Positions 17,554 through 25,846 of a DNA stretch of 64,000 nucleotides are shown in pieces. The stretch spans positions 1-64,000 of the forward strand of contig CAZUVR010000009.1 in the NCBI GenBank assembly GCA_964623815.1, given 5' to 3'. The position numbers and the translations under genes are program-made. The notes beneath the pieces were generated by a model. That model was not told the origin of the DNA, searched no databases, and saw only the letters and a list, made by a program, of their open reading frames with translations. This DNA comes from Chroococcopsis sp964623815 (GTDB taxonomy: Bacteria > Cyanobacteriota > Cyanobacteriia > Cyanobacteriales > Microcystaceae). Each line of letters starts with the position of its first letter. Position 1 is the stretch's first letter.

Positions 17554-18410
17554 ATCTCTATCCTCTGAGCTATTCTTAGTTTAGCCGAGCGAGAACGGGG
17601 ATTACTTTTTACTTCCTCCTCGGACGGTACGATCGGTTTTTTCGTTATCACCGTTAATAAAGAGTGATTGCGGAAACCGTATTTAATGCGCCTATCTTCG
17701 AGGCTGTGAAAGCTGATGATGGCGATTTTACCCCCCGGTGTCAACCATTGCGGAGCGATTTCTAAAAATTTATCCAAGGATTCTAACTCTTGATTCACCA
17801 TCAGGCGTAAGGCTTGAAACACTCTCGTTGCCGGGTGTATCTTGCCGTGACGGTAACTCGGGGGGGCACAATGATAAATAGCATCAGCTAAATCTTTCGT
17901 GCTCTGAAAGGGGCGTTTCTGGACTATAGAGCGGGCGATACGCCGAGAGAGTCTTTCTTCCCCGTAGTTGTAAAATAAATCGGCTAATTCTTTTTCTTCC
18001 CAATGGTTGATGATGTGGGAAGCGTTAAAGGATTGACTGCGATCCATACGCATATCGAGAGGGGAATCGTGACGGAAGCTGAAACCTCTTTCGCCTGCGT
18101 CTAATTGAGGTGAACTGACACCTAAATCAGCTATGATGCCGTTAAATTGAACTCCTTCCGGCTCATAATCGGCGAAATTTCCCTTCCATAAAATCAATCT
18201 TTCTCTTTCCGAATCGGTTAAGAGCGTTTCGGTTTCCCTGTGGGCATCCTCGTCTCGATCGATTCCTATCACTTTAACGTCCGGATGGGACTCCAATATC
18301 AAGCGCGTGTGTCCTCCCCTTCCGAGGGTAGCATCCAGATAAACTCCACCCCGCTCTATTTGGAATCCGGTGATAATTTCTTTACCTAAAACTGGAATAT
18401 GAGCTAGTAT
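17550..18410 (-). CDS. rsmH: 16S rRNA (cytosine-1402-N4)-methyltransferase, apparent AUA start
   Basis: Methylates C1402 of 16S rRNA in the P site. The frame encodes HIPVLGKEI near the start, SAM motif I as LDATLGRGGHTRLIL, IGIDRDEDA, ADLGVSSPQLD and the C-terminal SFHSLEDRRIKYGF, all typical of RsmH. The conserved N-terminus lies upstream of the first usual start codon (TTG at 18302), which would remove motif I and leave a dead enzyme. Between the in-frame stop at 18441-18443 and 18302 there is no ATG, GTG or TTG in frame. The codon ATA at 18408-18410 sits 8 bases after AAGGA and gives a 286-residue protein of normal length. Thus either AUA is used or an ATG has mutated. The stop overlaps the next small gene. 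Confidence 0.85.
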   Translation of the reverse strand: MLAHIPVLGKEIITGFQIERGGVYLDATLGRGGHTRLILESHPDVKVIGIDRDEDAHRETETLLTDSERERLILWKGNFADYEPEGVQFNGIIADLGVSSPQLDAGERGFSFRHDSPLDMRMDRSQSFNASHIINHWEEKELADLFYNYGEERLSRRIARSIVQKRPFQSTKDLADAIYHCAPPSYRHGKIHPATRVFQALRLMVNQELESLDKFLEIAPQWLTPGGKIAIISFHSLEDRRIKYGFRNHSLLTVITKKPIVPSEEEVKSNPRSRSAKLRIAQRIEI

Positions 18411-18485
18411 GTTTCCCGTCCTTTTGCTGGTTTCGATAAGTCAATTTTAACTCTTATATTGTCAGAAAATTTTAGTGATTTATAC

Positions 18486-18683
18486 TTAGTCGTGAATCTC
18501 CAGCCAATCAAAGATTAAATCTAGTTGAGCGAGGGTAATTAAACCGTACTGCCATAACAACATGGGAAACGAACTGAAAGGGGAGTTTTGATGACGTAAG
18601 ACTAAACTAATACTATCGTGAGATAAAAATAATTCCTCTTGCAGGAAAGAAATAAATTTTTTTTGGATATGAGGTTCAAGCAT
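18486..18683 (-). CDS. DUF2949-like small cyanobacterial protein
   Basis: Protein of 65 residues, all-helical by appearance, with the pattern FLQEEL(x)LS(x)DSI(x)LVLR and a C-terminal LPMLLWQYGLI-like segment followed by LAQLDLIFDWLE. I recognise this as the DUF2949 family of cyanobacteria. No function is known to me. It lies upstream of rsmH on the same strand, 75 bases before the rsmH Shine-Dalgarno region, and could share its promoter. Confidence 0.75.
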   Translation of the reverse strand: MLEPHIQKKFISFLQEELFLSHDSISLVLRHQNSPFSSFPMLLWQYGLITLAQLDLIFDWLEIHD

Positions 18684-18800
18684 AACAATATGGAAAATTG
18701 ATTAAATATTACATTAATGCCGTAGTGTGAAATTCCAGTGAAGAAGATGTGAAAACTTTGTGAAGTGAAAGCGAACATAGAAATATTAATAGACGTACAA

Positions 18801-20474
18801 TTATTTAAGTAAATTCCAACTGTTCAAACGCTCTTTAACCGCATCCAAAGGTATAGCCAGACCGCAACCCAACTTTAAAGATACTTCTAAAGGCTCCGGG
18901 GCGGGAGGACGGGGACAGAATAAACCGGCGCGGGCGACGACACCTACAACACCATTCTGATTATCTAAAACGGGGCTTCCGGAATGACCGGAAACCATCA
19001 TCATCGCTAATATTAATTCCTTATCGGTATTTTGATTGATTTTCCCCTTTACCATCGACCAGTTAGGTTGATTGACGGGATTGCCGATAACCTTGACTGG
19101 CATACCCGGCCCCACCGGCAGAGAAGAGAGAGAAAGGGGTTGAATATCGGCAGGGAGATTATCCACTTCAATAACTCCTAAATCGAGCCAATCATCAGCG
19201 CCGGTAGTCTGGAGTATTTTCGCCCGCAATCGTTTACGAATTTGCCCCGGCCCCGGTGTACTGAAAAATTCGGCGTATACCCTAGCCTTCGGGTTGATTT
19301 TTCCCGTTGAATCAGTGATGACGTGCCGGTTGGTGACTATATAACCTTTAGATCCTTCCCGTCTCATCAACCAACCCGTACCGACAGAATTATTGCTGTT
19401 ACTCCTGACGATAATTTTTACTATTGCTCTTTTAATATTTACTAACGGATCACTGCTACGGCTCGGGATAACTTCCGGCATCTGTGCCACTTTCGGGTTA
19501 TTCCTTACCGCCAAACCCCTTTCTACTTCATCTAAAATAAATCGCACATCACCCAAACCGGCATCTAGTTTCAGTGCCCTCTGACAATAATTGACTACTT
19601 TATCGAACTCTCTCTGTTGTAGACGGGCGTAACAGATATTTTTATACACTTTCGCATCGTCTGGATTTAATTGTCGGGCTTTGTCATAGGCGAGCAAAGC
19701 CGATTGAATATCATCAACCGCGAATAAAGCTTCTCCTTTAAGATTATATAATTCGGAATTTTTAGGAGCGAGAGCGAGAGCTTTATTATAAGAGGTTATA
19801 GCTCCCCATATTTCCCCCTGCTCTTTTAAGACAATGCCTAGATTTTGATAACTTTTAACGTCTTTGGGCGCGATTTCTAGAGCTTTTTCGTAAGCTTTGC
19901 TCGCTTTCAACCATAAACTTTGATGGCGATAAGCTTCTCCTAGGGCAAAATAAGCGTCCCGGGAACTAACGTTCATATCGATCGCTCTAACGAGTACCTC
20001 CTCCGCTTCCATCCAGCGTTTTTCCTTATTGAGTGCTTCACCCTGTTTCATATAGGCTTCGCTCAAAAATGGTTCTAGATCGATCGCTTTTTGATAAGCA
20101 GAAATAGCGCTTTTATAATCTCCTTTTTTAAAGAAAATGTCTCCTAAATCGGCTAGATAAGCGCTATGAGAGGAGTCGATCTTAAAATTGGGGTTTATCG
20201 TCCAGGCTCGTTCGTAAGCGGCTAGGGCTTCCCTGTAAGCTTTTTTTTCTTGTAAGGCCCGACCCATTTTAAAATAAGCCCGGGATGAGTTACCGTCGAA
20301 ACGGATGACAGTATTGTATGCTTCGATCGCCCGATCGCTGTCGCCTTCCGAGAGCCATCGATCGCCCTGTATCAGATACACTGTAGAAGTAAAGTAGAAG
20401 ACTCCAAAGGGTAGGCTTATTAATAATAAGCCGATGAATAGGAATTTGCCGAGTCGGTGTCTCTTAAATTTCAT
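18801..20474 (-). CDS. TPR-repeat protein with C-terminal trypsin-like protease domain
   Basis: Protein of 557 residues. An N-terminal membrane helix (about 12-31) anchors or exports it. About eight tetratricopeptide repeats follow (about 33-305) with the usual A-x-x-A-Y-x-K-A pattern. The last 210 residues are a chymotrypsin-fold domain with all three catalytic parts visible: histidine in VTNRHVI, aspartate in DDWLDLGVIEV and serine in SGHSGSPVLD. The layout suggests a periplasmic or thylakoid-lumen protease whose TPR domain selects partners. It is divergent from a membrane protein gene with only 23 bases between starts, so promoters overlap coding sequence. Fused TPR-trypsin proteins are recurrent in cyanobacteria; substrates are unknown. 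Confidence 0.85.
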   Translation of the reverse strand: MKFKRHRLGKFLFIGLLLISLPFGVFYFTSTVYLIQGDRWLSEGDSDRAIEAYNTVIRFDGNSSRAYFKMGRALQEKKAYREALAAYERAWTINPNFKIDSSHSAYLADLGDIFFKKGDYKSAISAYQKAIDLEPFLSEAYMKQGEALNKEKRWMEAEEVLVRAIDMNVSSRDAYFALGEAYRHQSLWLKASKAYEKALEIAPKDVKSYQNLGIVLKEQGEIWGAITSYNKALALAPKNSELYNLKGEALFAVDDIQSALLAYDKARQLNPDDAKVYKNICYARLQQREFDKVVNYCQRALKLDAGLGDVRFILDEVERGLAVRNNPKVAQMPEVIPSRSSDPLVNIKRAIVKIIVRSNSNNSVGTGWLMRREGSKGYIVTNRHVITDSTGKINPKARVYAEFFSTPGPGQIRKRLRAKILQTTGADDWLDLGVIEVDNLPADIQPLSLSSLPVGPGMPVKVIGNPVNQPNWSMVKGKINQNTDKELILAMMMVSGHSGSPVLDNQNGVVGVVARAGLFCPRPPAPEPLEVSLKLGCGLAIPLDAVKERLNSWNLLK

Positions 20475-20497
20475 CTCTAGGGCTTTTGAGCAGATTT

Positions 20498-21061
20498 ATG
20501 GTGAGCTTCGTGGGAATATTAGCTGTGCTTTCGGCTGCCGCCGCCGCCGGGCTAAGAATCGGTCTCCCTTTACTTATTATCGGCTTAATTCATACTAACC
20601 TATGGTCTAACGTCCCCATCCTCTCGCGGATCGATCCTCAAGTTTTACTCGTTATCCTAATCGTCTGGTCGATTTTCGAGCTATTCGCTTCTAAAAGTTT
20701 ATTAGGTCAGAGAACGGTAAATATCATCAATTTATTTTTTAGCCCCCTCGCCGGGGCGTTAATGGGTTTAACTGTAGTGAAAGCGATTCATCTGGAGTTT
20801 CAACCCCTGTGGCTGATTGGATTGATCGGCTCCCTATTGGCTCTAGTAGTAAAAATAGTTCAAGTTGGTTGGTTTTTTCGCCTGCGCGGGCTGCCCTTCT
20901 GGGTTACTTGCCTTGAGGATGCACTCTGTATAGGTTTGGTTCTCCTGGCTTTTAACGCGCCCAAAAACGGCGGTTTAATCGCTTTGATTTTATTATGGAT
21001 AGCCATACGCAGTTCTACCGCCTGGAGAGATTGGTACTATCACCATCGCGGTAAACGTTGA
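20498..21061 (+). CDS. DUF4126-like membrane protein
   Basis: Membrane protein of 187 residues with about five hydrophobic segments and a short basic tail (WRDWYYHHRGKR). The N-terminal AAAAAGLRIGLPLLIIGLI and the following IDPQVLLVILIVWSIFEL resemble the DUF4126 family, for which I know no function. I prefer the ATG at 20498 over the in-frame TTG at 20486 because the hydrophobic helix begins directly after it. Its start lies 23 bases from that of the divergent TPR protease, and it ends 21 bases before the convergent ABC transporter gene. Confidence 0.75.
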   Translation: MVSFVGILAVLSAAAAAGLRIGLPLLIIGLIHTNLWSNVPILSRIDPQVLLVILIVWSIFELFASKSLLGQRTVNIINLFFSPLAGALMGLTVVKAIHLEFQPLWLIGLIGSLLALVVKIVQVGWFFRLRGLPFWVTCLEDALCIGLVLLAFNAPKNGGLIALILLWIAIRSSTAWRDWYYHHRGKR

Positions 21062-21082
21062 ATCCGTCTGACGGGAAGAATT

Positions 21083-22810
21083 TCAGGTAAAGTTAGCGGT
21101 GGTTTCCTCTTCCCTTAAATACTCCCCCTTAGAAACAATACGCCAATCGGCACCAGGTAAAATTTCCAAAATAGAATGATGATAGGGGATGAGAGTAGGA
21201 CGGTGCCCGACACTGATAAAGGTGGTTCCAGAATTTTGTAAGAGGTTATAAAGTAATTTTTCATTCTTCACGTCTAGGGCACTGGTAGATTCATCTAAAA
21301 CCGCATACTTGGGATTGGCTAAAAATAATCTGGCGAAGGCTAATCTCTGTTGCTCTCCCAATGATAAAACATCGGCCCAGTTTAAATGCACGTCGAACCC
21401 GCCCACCCTCTGAGCTAAGTCTCCTAAATTAACCGTTTCTAAAACCGATTGTAAATGTTCTTCGCTGTAATCATTCCCCTTACCTGGATAGATAATTTGA
21501 TTTCTCAGACTGCCTAAAACCATATAGGGGCGCTGGGGTAAAAACAGTATTTCTTCCGCTGGTGGATGATATACGTAACCGCTCCCCGAATCCCATAACC
21601 CGGCTATTAGTCTTAAGAGCGAACTTTTTCCGCTTCCGCTCGGCCCCATGATCAAAATTCCCTCTCCTGCTGGAACTTCTAAAGATAAATTTTTTACTAG
21701 AGTACGATCGTTCTCGGGCGTTCTCAAGGTAACTTTACTCAAGCTGAACCGGGGTTCTATTACTGTATTGATGCGATCGTTATTCTGAATATTCGTGTTA
21801 TTATCTCTGAGAAATTCCGCGAATACCCCTAATCTTTTAATAACCGAGGCGAATAGGGCCAAATTATCGAAATAACTGGCGAACCAACTGAAAACTCCCA
21901 CCACGGTCAAAAACGCCGGTACGGAGCGGGTGACATCACCGATGGTAATCTGACCGGAAAAGTATTGAGGGGCCAGGATCAAATAAGCGATGATAAAAAC
22001 CACGAAGGTTAAACTGATATTTAAAGCGTTTAAAACGCTAAAGGGCAGGATTTTACGATTGAGAACATCCAGCAACTTATTAAATCTCTCGCTTAAAATA
22101 CCTAGTTCTTGATTCTCACCCCGATAAAAAGCGATCGACTCGCTATTATCTCTTACGTGAACTAAGCTATAACGAAAGTCCGCCTGATATTCTAAATTTC
22201 TATAATTTAATGGAGTTAGCACTTTTCCTATCAGGAAAGTGATCAGGGTTTGCAGAATTGCGGTTACTAAAGCGACGAACACCAGATTTTTATTTATCGT
22301 CCATAGTATATTAATGAATAAAAATCCCGTCAGTATGTTCTCACCGAAAGAGAAAACCGTCGTCAAAGTCGAGGAAATGAAAGAATCAATATCTTCTGCT
22401 ATCCTTTGATCGGGGTTATCTATGTACTTATTATCGTTAACTTTATAGAAAGCTTGATTTTTAAAATAATAATCAAGAAAATGATGAGTTAACCAATCTC
22501 GCCAATATAGTTTTAATTTCTCAGTAGTAAAATATTGCAGAATAACACAGGCTAAATAGGCTAGAAGCAGAAGACCGAAAATTATCAGCGATCGTTGAAA
22601 CAACTCTAACTTTTTCTCCGTTAAGGCCGTCGTAAATTCACCTTGATATTCATTTAATAAAGCGCTGACCTGCGTTCCCAAAACGACAAAAACTGCTATC
22701 AGTAATAATAATCCTATAACTTTCCACTTTTCTTGTTTATTGGATATATAGGGTTTAGCTACCAACCAGAACCAGGCTAAAAACTGTTGTAGTTGTTGAA
22801 TTCTTGTCAT
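21083..22810 (-). CDS. ABC transporter of the SbmA/BacA-YddA type (permease-ATPase)
   Basis: Inner membrane ABC protein (575 residues) with an SbmA_BacA-like membrane half (about 30-330; note DWLTHHFLDYYFKNQAFY and the later YRGENQE segment) and a C-terminal ATPase (about 350-565). The ATPase has Walker A GPSGSGKSSLLR, the family's peculiar signature LSLGEQQRLAFARL and Walker B YAVLDESTSALD. This COG4178-like family imports or exports hydrophobic compounds, peptides or cobalamin in different bacteria; fatty-acid/peroxisomal ABCD transporters are relatives. Its ATG overlaps the stop of murF by four bases, so it is co-translated with a cell-wall gene, but no direct functional link is known to me. 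Confidence 0.87.
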   Translation of the reverse strand: MTRIQQLQQFLAWFWLVAKPYISNKQEKWKVIGLLLLIAVFVVLGTQVSALLNEYQGEFTTALTEKKLELFQRSLIIFGLLLLAYLACVILQYFTTEKLKLYWRDWLTHHFLDYYFKNQAFYKVNDNKYIDNPDQRIAEDIDSFISSTLTTVFSFGENILTGFLFINILWTINKNLVFVALVTAILQTLITFLIGKVLTPLNYRNLEYQADFRYSLVHVRDNSESIAFYRGENQELGILSERFNKLLDVLNRKILPFSVLNALNISLTFVVFIIAYLILAPQYFSGQITIGDVTRSVPAFLTVVGVFSWFASYFDNLALFASVIKRLGVFAEFLRDNNTNIQNNDRINTVIEPRFSLSKVTLRTPENDRTLVKNLSLEVPAGEGILIMGPSGSGKSSLLRLIAGLWDSGSGYVYHPPAEEILFLPQRPYMVLGSLRNQIIYPGKGNDYSEEHLQSVLETVNLGDLAQRVGGFDVHLNWADVLSLGEQQRLAFARLFLANPKYAVLDESTSALDVKNEKLLYNLLQNSGTTFISVGHRPTLIPYHHSILEILPGADWRIVSKGEYLREEETTANFT

Positions 22811-24174
22811 AGGGCTAATTCATTTTGTAGGGCCGAAACTACCCGATTTAAACCGACGGAATTGGAAGCCTTGAATAAAATACGATCGCCATTGGTAATT
22901 ATATCCCGTAAAGCAGAAATTAACTCCTCGTGAGTTTCATAGGAGCTACTTTCCACATCCTTCGCACCGATAATTATTTCTTGAGCTTCCGGATCATCTA
23001 CTAGAACGAGCAAGCGATCGATCCCCAATTGTCTTACCTTTTCCCCTACCCGACGATGTAACCCAGCCGAGTGTTCGCCTAGCTCTTTCATTGTTCCCAA
23101 GACGGCTATACGTCTTTTTCCCTGGGTATCGGCTAACAACTGTAGCGCTGCTAACATCGATTCTAAACCGGCGTTATAGGTTTCGTCGAGCAGTACGATG
23201 TCATCGCCCACACAGTAACGCTTACTCCTGCCCGAGGGTAACTCTACATTTATTCCCGAGGTTAAGACGCTTAAATCCAACCCCAACGCATTACCCACCG
23301 CCAGAGCGGCCAGATAATTAGAGGCGTGATGACGGCCAGGGAGGGGTAGGGGTAATCTAAGGCCGTCTACTATTAAAGTATCTCCCTCGATCCTGCCCCT
23401 GAAATCTCCCGACTCCAATCCGTAGGTTATAGTTTTGCTGCGACCTATTCTCGCCGCTGTTTCCATTAAAAGACTATTATCGGCGTTAAGAATAGCTGTA
23501 CTCGTCACGGGCAGCTCCTCTAATAATTCGCATTTGGCTTCGGCTATAGCTAACTCTGACCCTAAACGCCCAATATGAGCTGTGCCCACGTTAGTGATCA
23601 CAGCTATGTCTGGTTGACAGATTTTAGCCAGTAACGCGATTTCTCCCCTCCCGCGCATTCCCATCTCTACAACAGCAAAGTTATCATCGGAATCGATCTC
23701 TAATAAAGTCTTAGGTACTCCGATCTCATTATTATAATTAGCGGTTGTCTTTAGTACTTTCCCCCCTATCGATAAAACTGCGGAGATTAATTCTTTCGTC
23801 GTCGTTTTTCCTACCGACCCAGTTACGGCAATTACGGGGATTGATAATTGTTGCCGCCACCATTTTGCTATTTTTTGATAAGCGTCAAGTGTATTTTCAA
23901 CTATTAATTGTGGAACTTCTTCTACCGTGTTTAAGTGAATATACTTGTCCGTTATTAGAGCTATAGCTCCTCGTTCTATAGCTTGCTCTACAAATTGATG
24001 TCCGTCAAATTGTTGCCCCCGTAGTGCTAAAAATACCTCCCCAGGTAGAAGATTTCTGCTATCGGTTTTAACCCCCCCCATAGGTATTTTTTTGCTATTA
24101 TTTATATAGTTAGTTTCAGTGGCTTCTATAATCTCACTTAGTTGATATACAGTTATATAATCTTTCATACACAT
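22807..24174 (-). CDS. murF: UDP-MurNAc-tripeptide--D-Ala-D-Ala ligase
   Basis: Last cytoplasmic ligase of peptidoglycan precursor synthesis (455 residues): adds D-Ala-D-Ala to UDP-MurNAc-tripeptide. It shows the ATP loop VTGSVGKTTTKELI, the central motif VVEMGMRGRGEIALL with NVGTAHIGRLGS, and the C-terminal LLDETYNAGLESMLAAL. Start may be the first ATG (24174) or the second two codons later; both fit. The ABC gene downstream overlaps by four bases. A CRP-like palindrome lies 57-72 bases upstream of the start and may bear on regulation. mraY, which uses the product, is about 11 kb away in this window. Confidence 0.94.
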   Translation of the reverse strand: MCMKDYITVYQLSEIIEATETNYINNSKKIPMGGVKTDSRNLLPGEVFLALRGQQFDGHQFVEQAIERGAIALITDKYIHLNTVEEVPQLIVENTLDAYQKIAKWWRQQLSIPVIAVTGSVGKTTTKELISAVLSIGGKVLKTTANYNNEIGVPKTLLEIDSDDNFAVVEMGMRGRGEIALLAKICQPDIAVITNVGTAHIGRLGSELAIAEAKCELLEELPVTSTAILNADNSLLMETAARIGRSKTITYGLESGDFRGRIEGDTLIVDGLRLPLPLPGRHHASNYLAALAVGNALGLDLSVLTSGINVELPSGRSKRYCVGDDIVLLDETYNAGLESMLAALQLLADTQGKRRIAVLGTMKELGEHSAGLHRRVGEKVRQLGIDRLLVLVDDPEAQEIIIGAKDVESSSYETHEELISALRDIITNGDRILFKASNSVGLNRVVSALQNELAL

Positions 24175-24495
24175 TAAAAATACCTAGTAAAATACCAGTA
24201 GGCTAATAATTACAATCTTTATATTTTTTCAGTGATCCAAATCACTTACAAAGGGTGTTTCCATACGTTAGGTTAGGAGATGAAAACCTATGTAGCAAAT
24301 CTATCGGTGAGAAATACCCGATGAACTTGTATACAACCCTGATTAAGTATAGGATAGCTAAAAGCAAAAATTACTTAGCGACCCTGAATGATGTTTATAT
24401 AAATTAATGATTTAATCTTAATCTATAAGCATCGCTTATCATAAATACTGCCCTAAACCCATCCGCTAACCGCTTGTTAAGGAGGGCTGACTCAA
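24175..24495. other. Divergent intergenic region between murF and a hypothetical gene
   Basis: This stretch of 321 bases holds the promoters of murF (minus strand) and the next gene (plus strand). I see a CRP-like palindrome (24231-24246). Towards the right end is a strong Shine-Dalgarno sequence, AAGGAGG, 10 bases before the plus-strand ATG. An AT-rich segment lies at about 24390-24430. A 14-codon reading frame at 24280-24324 exists but is not convincing. No RNA gene was recognised. Confidence 0.6.
24231..24246. promoter_or_regulatory. CRP-family binding site candidate upstream of murF
   Basis: AGTGATCCAAATCACT is a 16-base inverted repeat whose arms AGTGAT/ATCACT match the GTGA-N6-TCAC core of CRP/SYCRP1 operators. 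It lies 57-72 bases upstream of the murF start and about 250 bases upstream of the divergent gene. From memory, and unchecked, murF has been listed among candidate targets of the cAMP receptor SYCRP1 in Synechocystis, which makes the match more interesting. Position fits either activation or repression. Confidence 0.5.
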
Positions 24496-25773
24496 ATGAC
24501 AATGGTTGACATTAACAAAGGACAAAAACAATCGAGGGATGAAGAGCAAATACTGTACGACTATTGGCTAAACAGAGTACAGACAGAATCACCTGAGGAT
24601 TTGCTCGAAGATTTCCGAGCCTTATTCATAGAAGGTCGAGGCTTTAAGGATGTCAATGTATACATGGCTTTAGAGAGATTAATAAGGGCGAAAGATATAG
24701 AGATAAGGTTCTATCACTTTTTTAATAGGTGTTGCCACATTTTGATAAATCACTGGCAGATGCAACCGAATTGTCAGCCAGCGATACCCGAGCTAGTGGG
24801 GTTGCTGGAAAATTTAGCCCCGCCCCGTTCAGGACAGTATAGCGTCTCAAATTGTCTGCGTCACCTCGTAAAGAACTTTGCCTTGTCAGATCATTATGTT
24901 AAGTTACAACGTCTGGCAAGGATAATTAGCGCCAAATATAACGATAAAGCCTCGGTGTCGGTGGGAACCTTGATCAATCGCTACCCCTATCTTTACGACC
25001 ATTGCCTATTGAGCGATGAAAGTTCGCGGGAACATAGGCAGACGGTAAAACAATTAAAAACGAAAACAGAAAGACGTTTCGAGGTAAATCTATCGAGATA
25101 TGTAACCTACAAGGTGAGATTAGCTCAACTATCCACTACTCCTAACTTTACGGAAGAATCGGGAAGGATAATTCAACCAGTAAAAAATCCCACCTTACTC
25201 AACGATCGAGAATTAAACCGCGCCTTAAAACAGTACGTGGGTACAGTAGAGAACGGGCATACCTATAAAAGTATGTCGAATAATTTCGTCGCCCGTGCCG
25301 GTTACACCACCACCTACGGAGCTTTTAAAGACGAGTTGTACGAATATCTAATCAGTTCGGTGGATTACGGTAAGGGGCAGTTTAATAAAAAGCTCTACGA
25401 CCACTTGAAAAATACCCTACCGGAATGTAACGGACAAAAGCTGACGGAATTTTTAATGTTGAGAACTTCCAGCCAACTCCTTAATTATCTGGTGGTGGAA
25501 AACGCTCAAAGGCCTGATCATTACGTGTTCATGGATATGATCACGAATATGGGAGTAACTAAGACGATGGGGTTAATGCTGAAAATCGTTTTGATCTGCC
25601 ATAAGGTGAAACCCTATTTAGAAAAGAGATTTTCTATCCTGTTCAATCACTATGAAGGCTTCTCCCGGGATGGGGTGCCCTGGTTAGTTAAATCTCTAGA
25701 AAATTTACAGATAGCGTTTAGTATTCATTTCGGTAAAGCCGACCTATCGTGTTTACGACAGATTAAGATGTAA
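24496..25773 (+). CDS. Conserved cyanobacterial protein of unknown function
   Basis: Soluble, basic protein of 425 residues. I do not recognise a named domain. It looks mostly helical, with a run of hydrophobic/charged helices at 25-130 (DYWLNRVQTESPEDLLEDF), a long middle section rich in basic residues (LKTKTERRFEVNLSRYVTY) and a C-terminal half with conserved-looking aromatic and cysteine residues (LICHKVKPYLEKRFSILFNHY). There is no membrane segment or signal peptide. A strong AAGGAGG ribosome site 10 bases upstream supports the start. It is followed after 73 bases by a HEAT-repeat protein on the same strand, perhaps a partner. A possible CRP site is shared with murF. Confidence 0.75.
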   Translation: MTMVDINKGQKQSRDEEQILYDYWLNRVQTESPEDLLEDFRALFIEGRGFKDVNVYMALERLIRAKDIEIRFYHFFNRCCHILINHWQMQPNCQPAIPELVGLLENLAPPRSGQYSVSNCLRHLVKNFALSDHYVKLQRLARIISAKYNDKASVSVGTLINRYPYLYDHCLLSDESSREHRQTVKQLKTKTERRFEVNLSRYVTYKVRLAQLSTTPNFTEESGRIIQPVKNPTLLNDRELNRALKQYVGTVENGHTYKSMSNNFVARAGYTTTYGAFKDELYEYLISSVDYGKGQFNKKLYDHLKNTLPECNGQKLTEFLMLRTSSQLLNYLVVENAQRPDHYVFMDMITNMGVTKTMGLMLKIVLICHKVKPYLEKRFSILFNHYEGFSRDGVPWLVKSLENLQIAFSIHFGKADLSCLRQIKM

Positions 25774-25846
25774 CAATTGCATAGGGTATGTCACAAGAGA
25801 GAAGATTTTTGGCATTCTTAAGTTAAAAAGCAGTGCCACCGTCATC

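Noticed and set aside
24280..24324. 14-codon frame (MKTYVANLSVRNTR) in the murF divergent region, possible leader peptide
   Set aside because: Its ribosome-like GGAG touches the ATG with no spacing and there is no attenuator-like structure after it.
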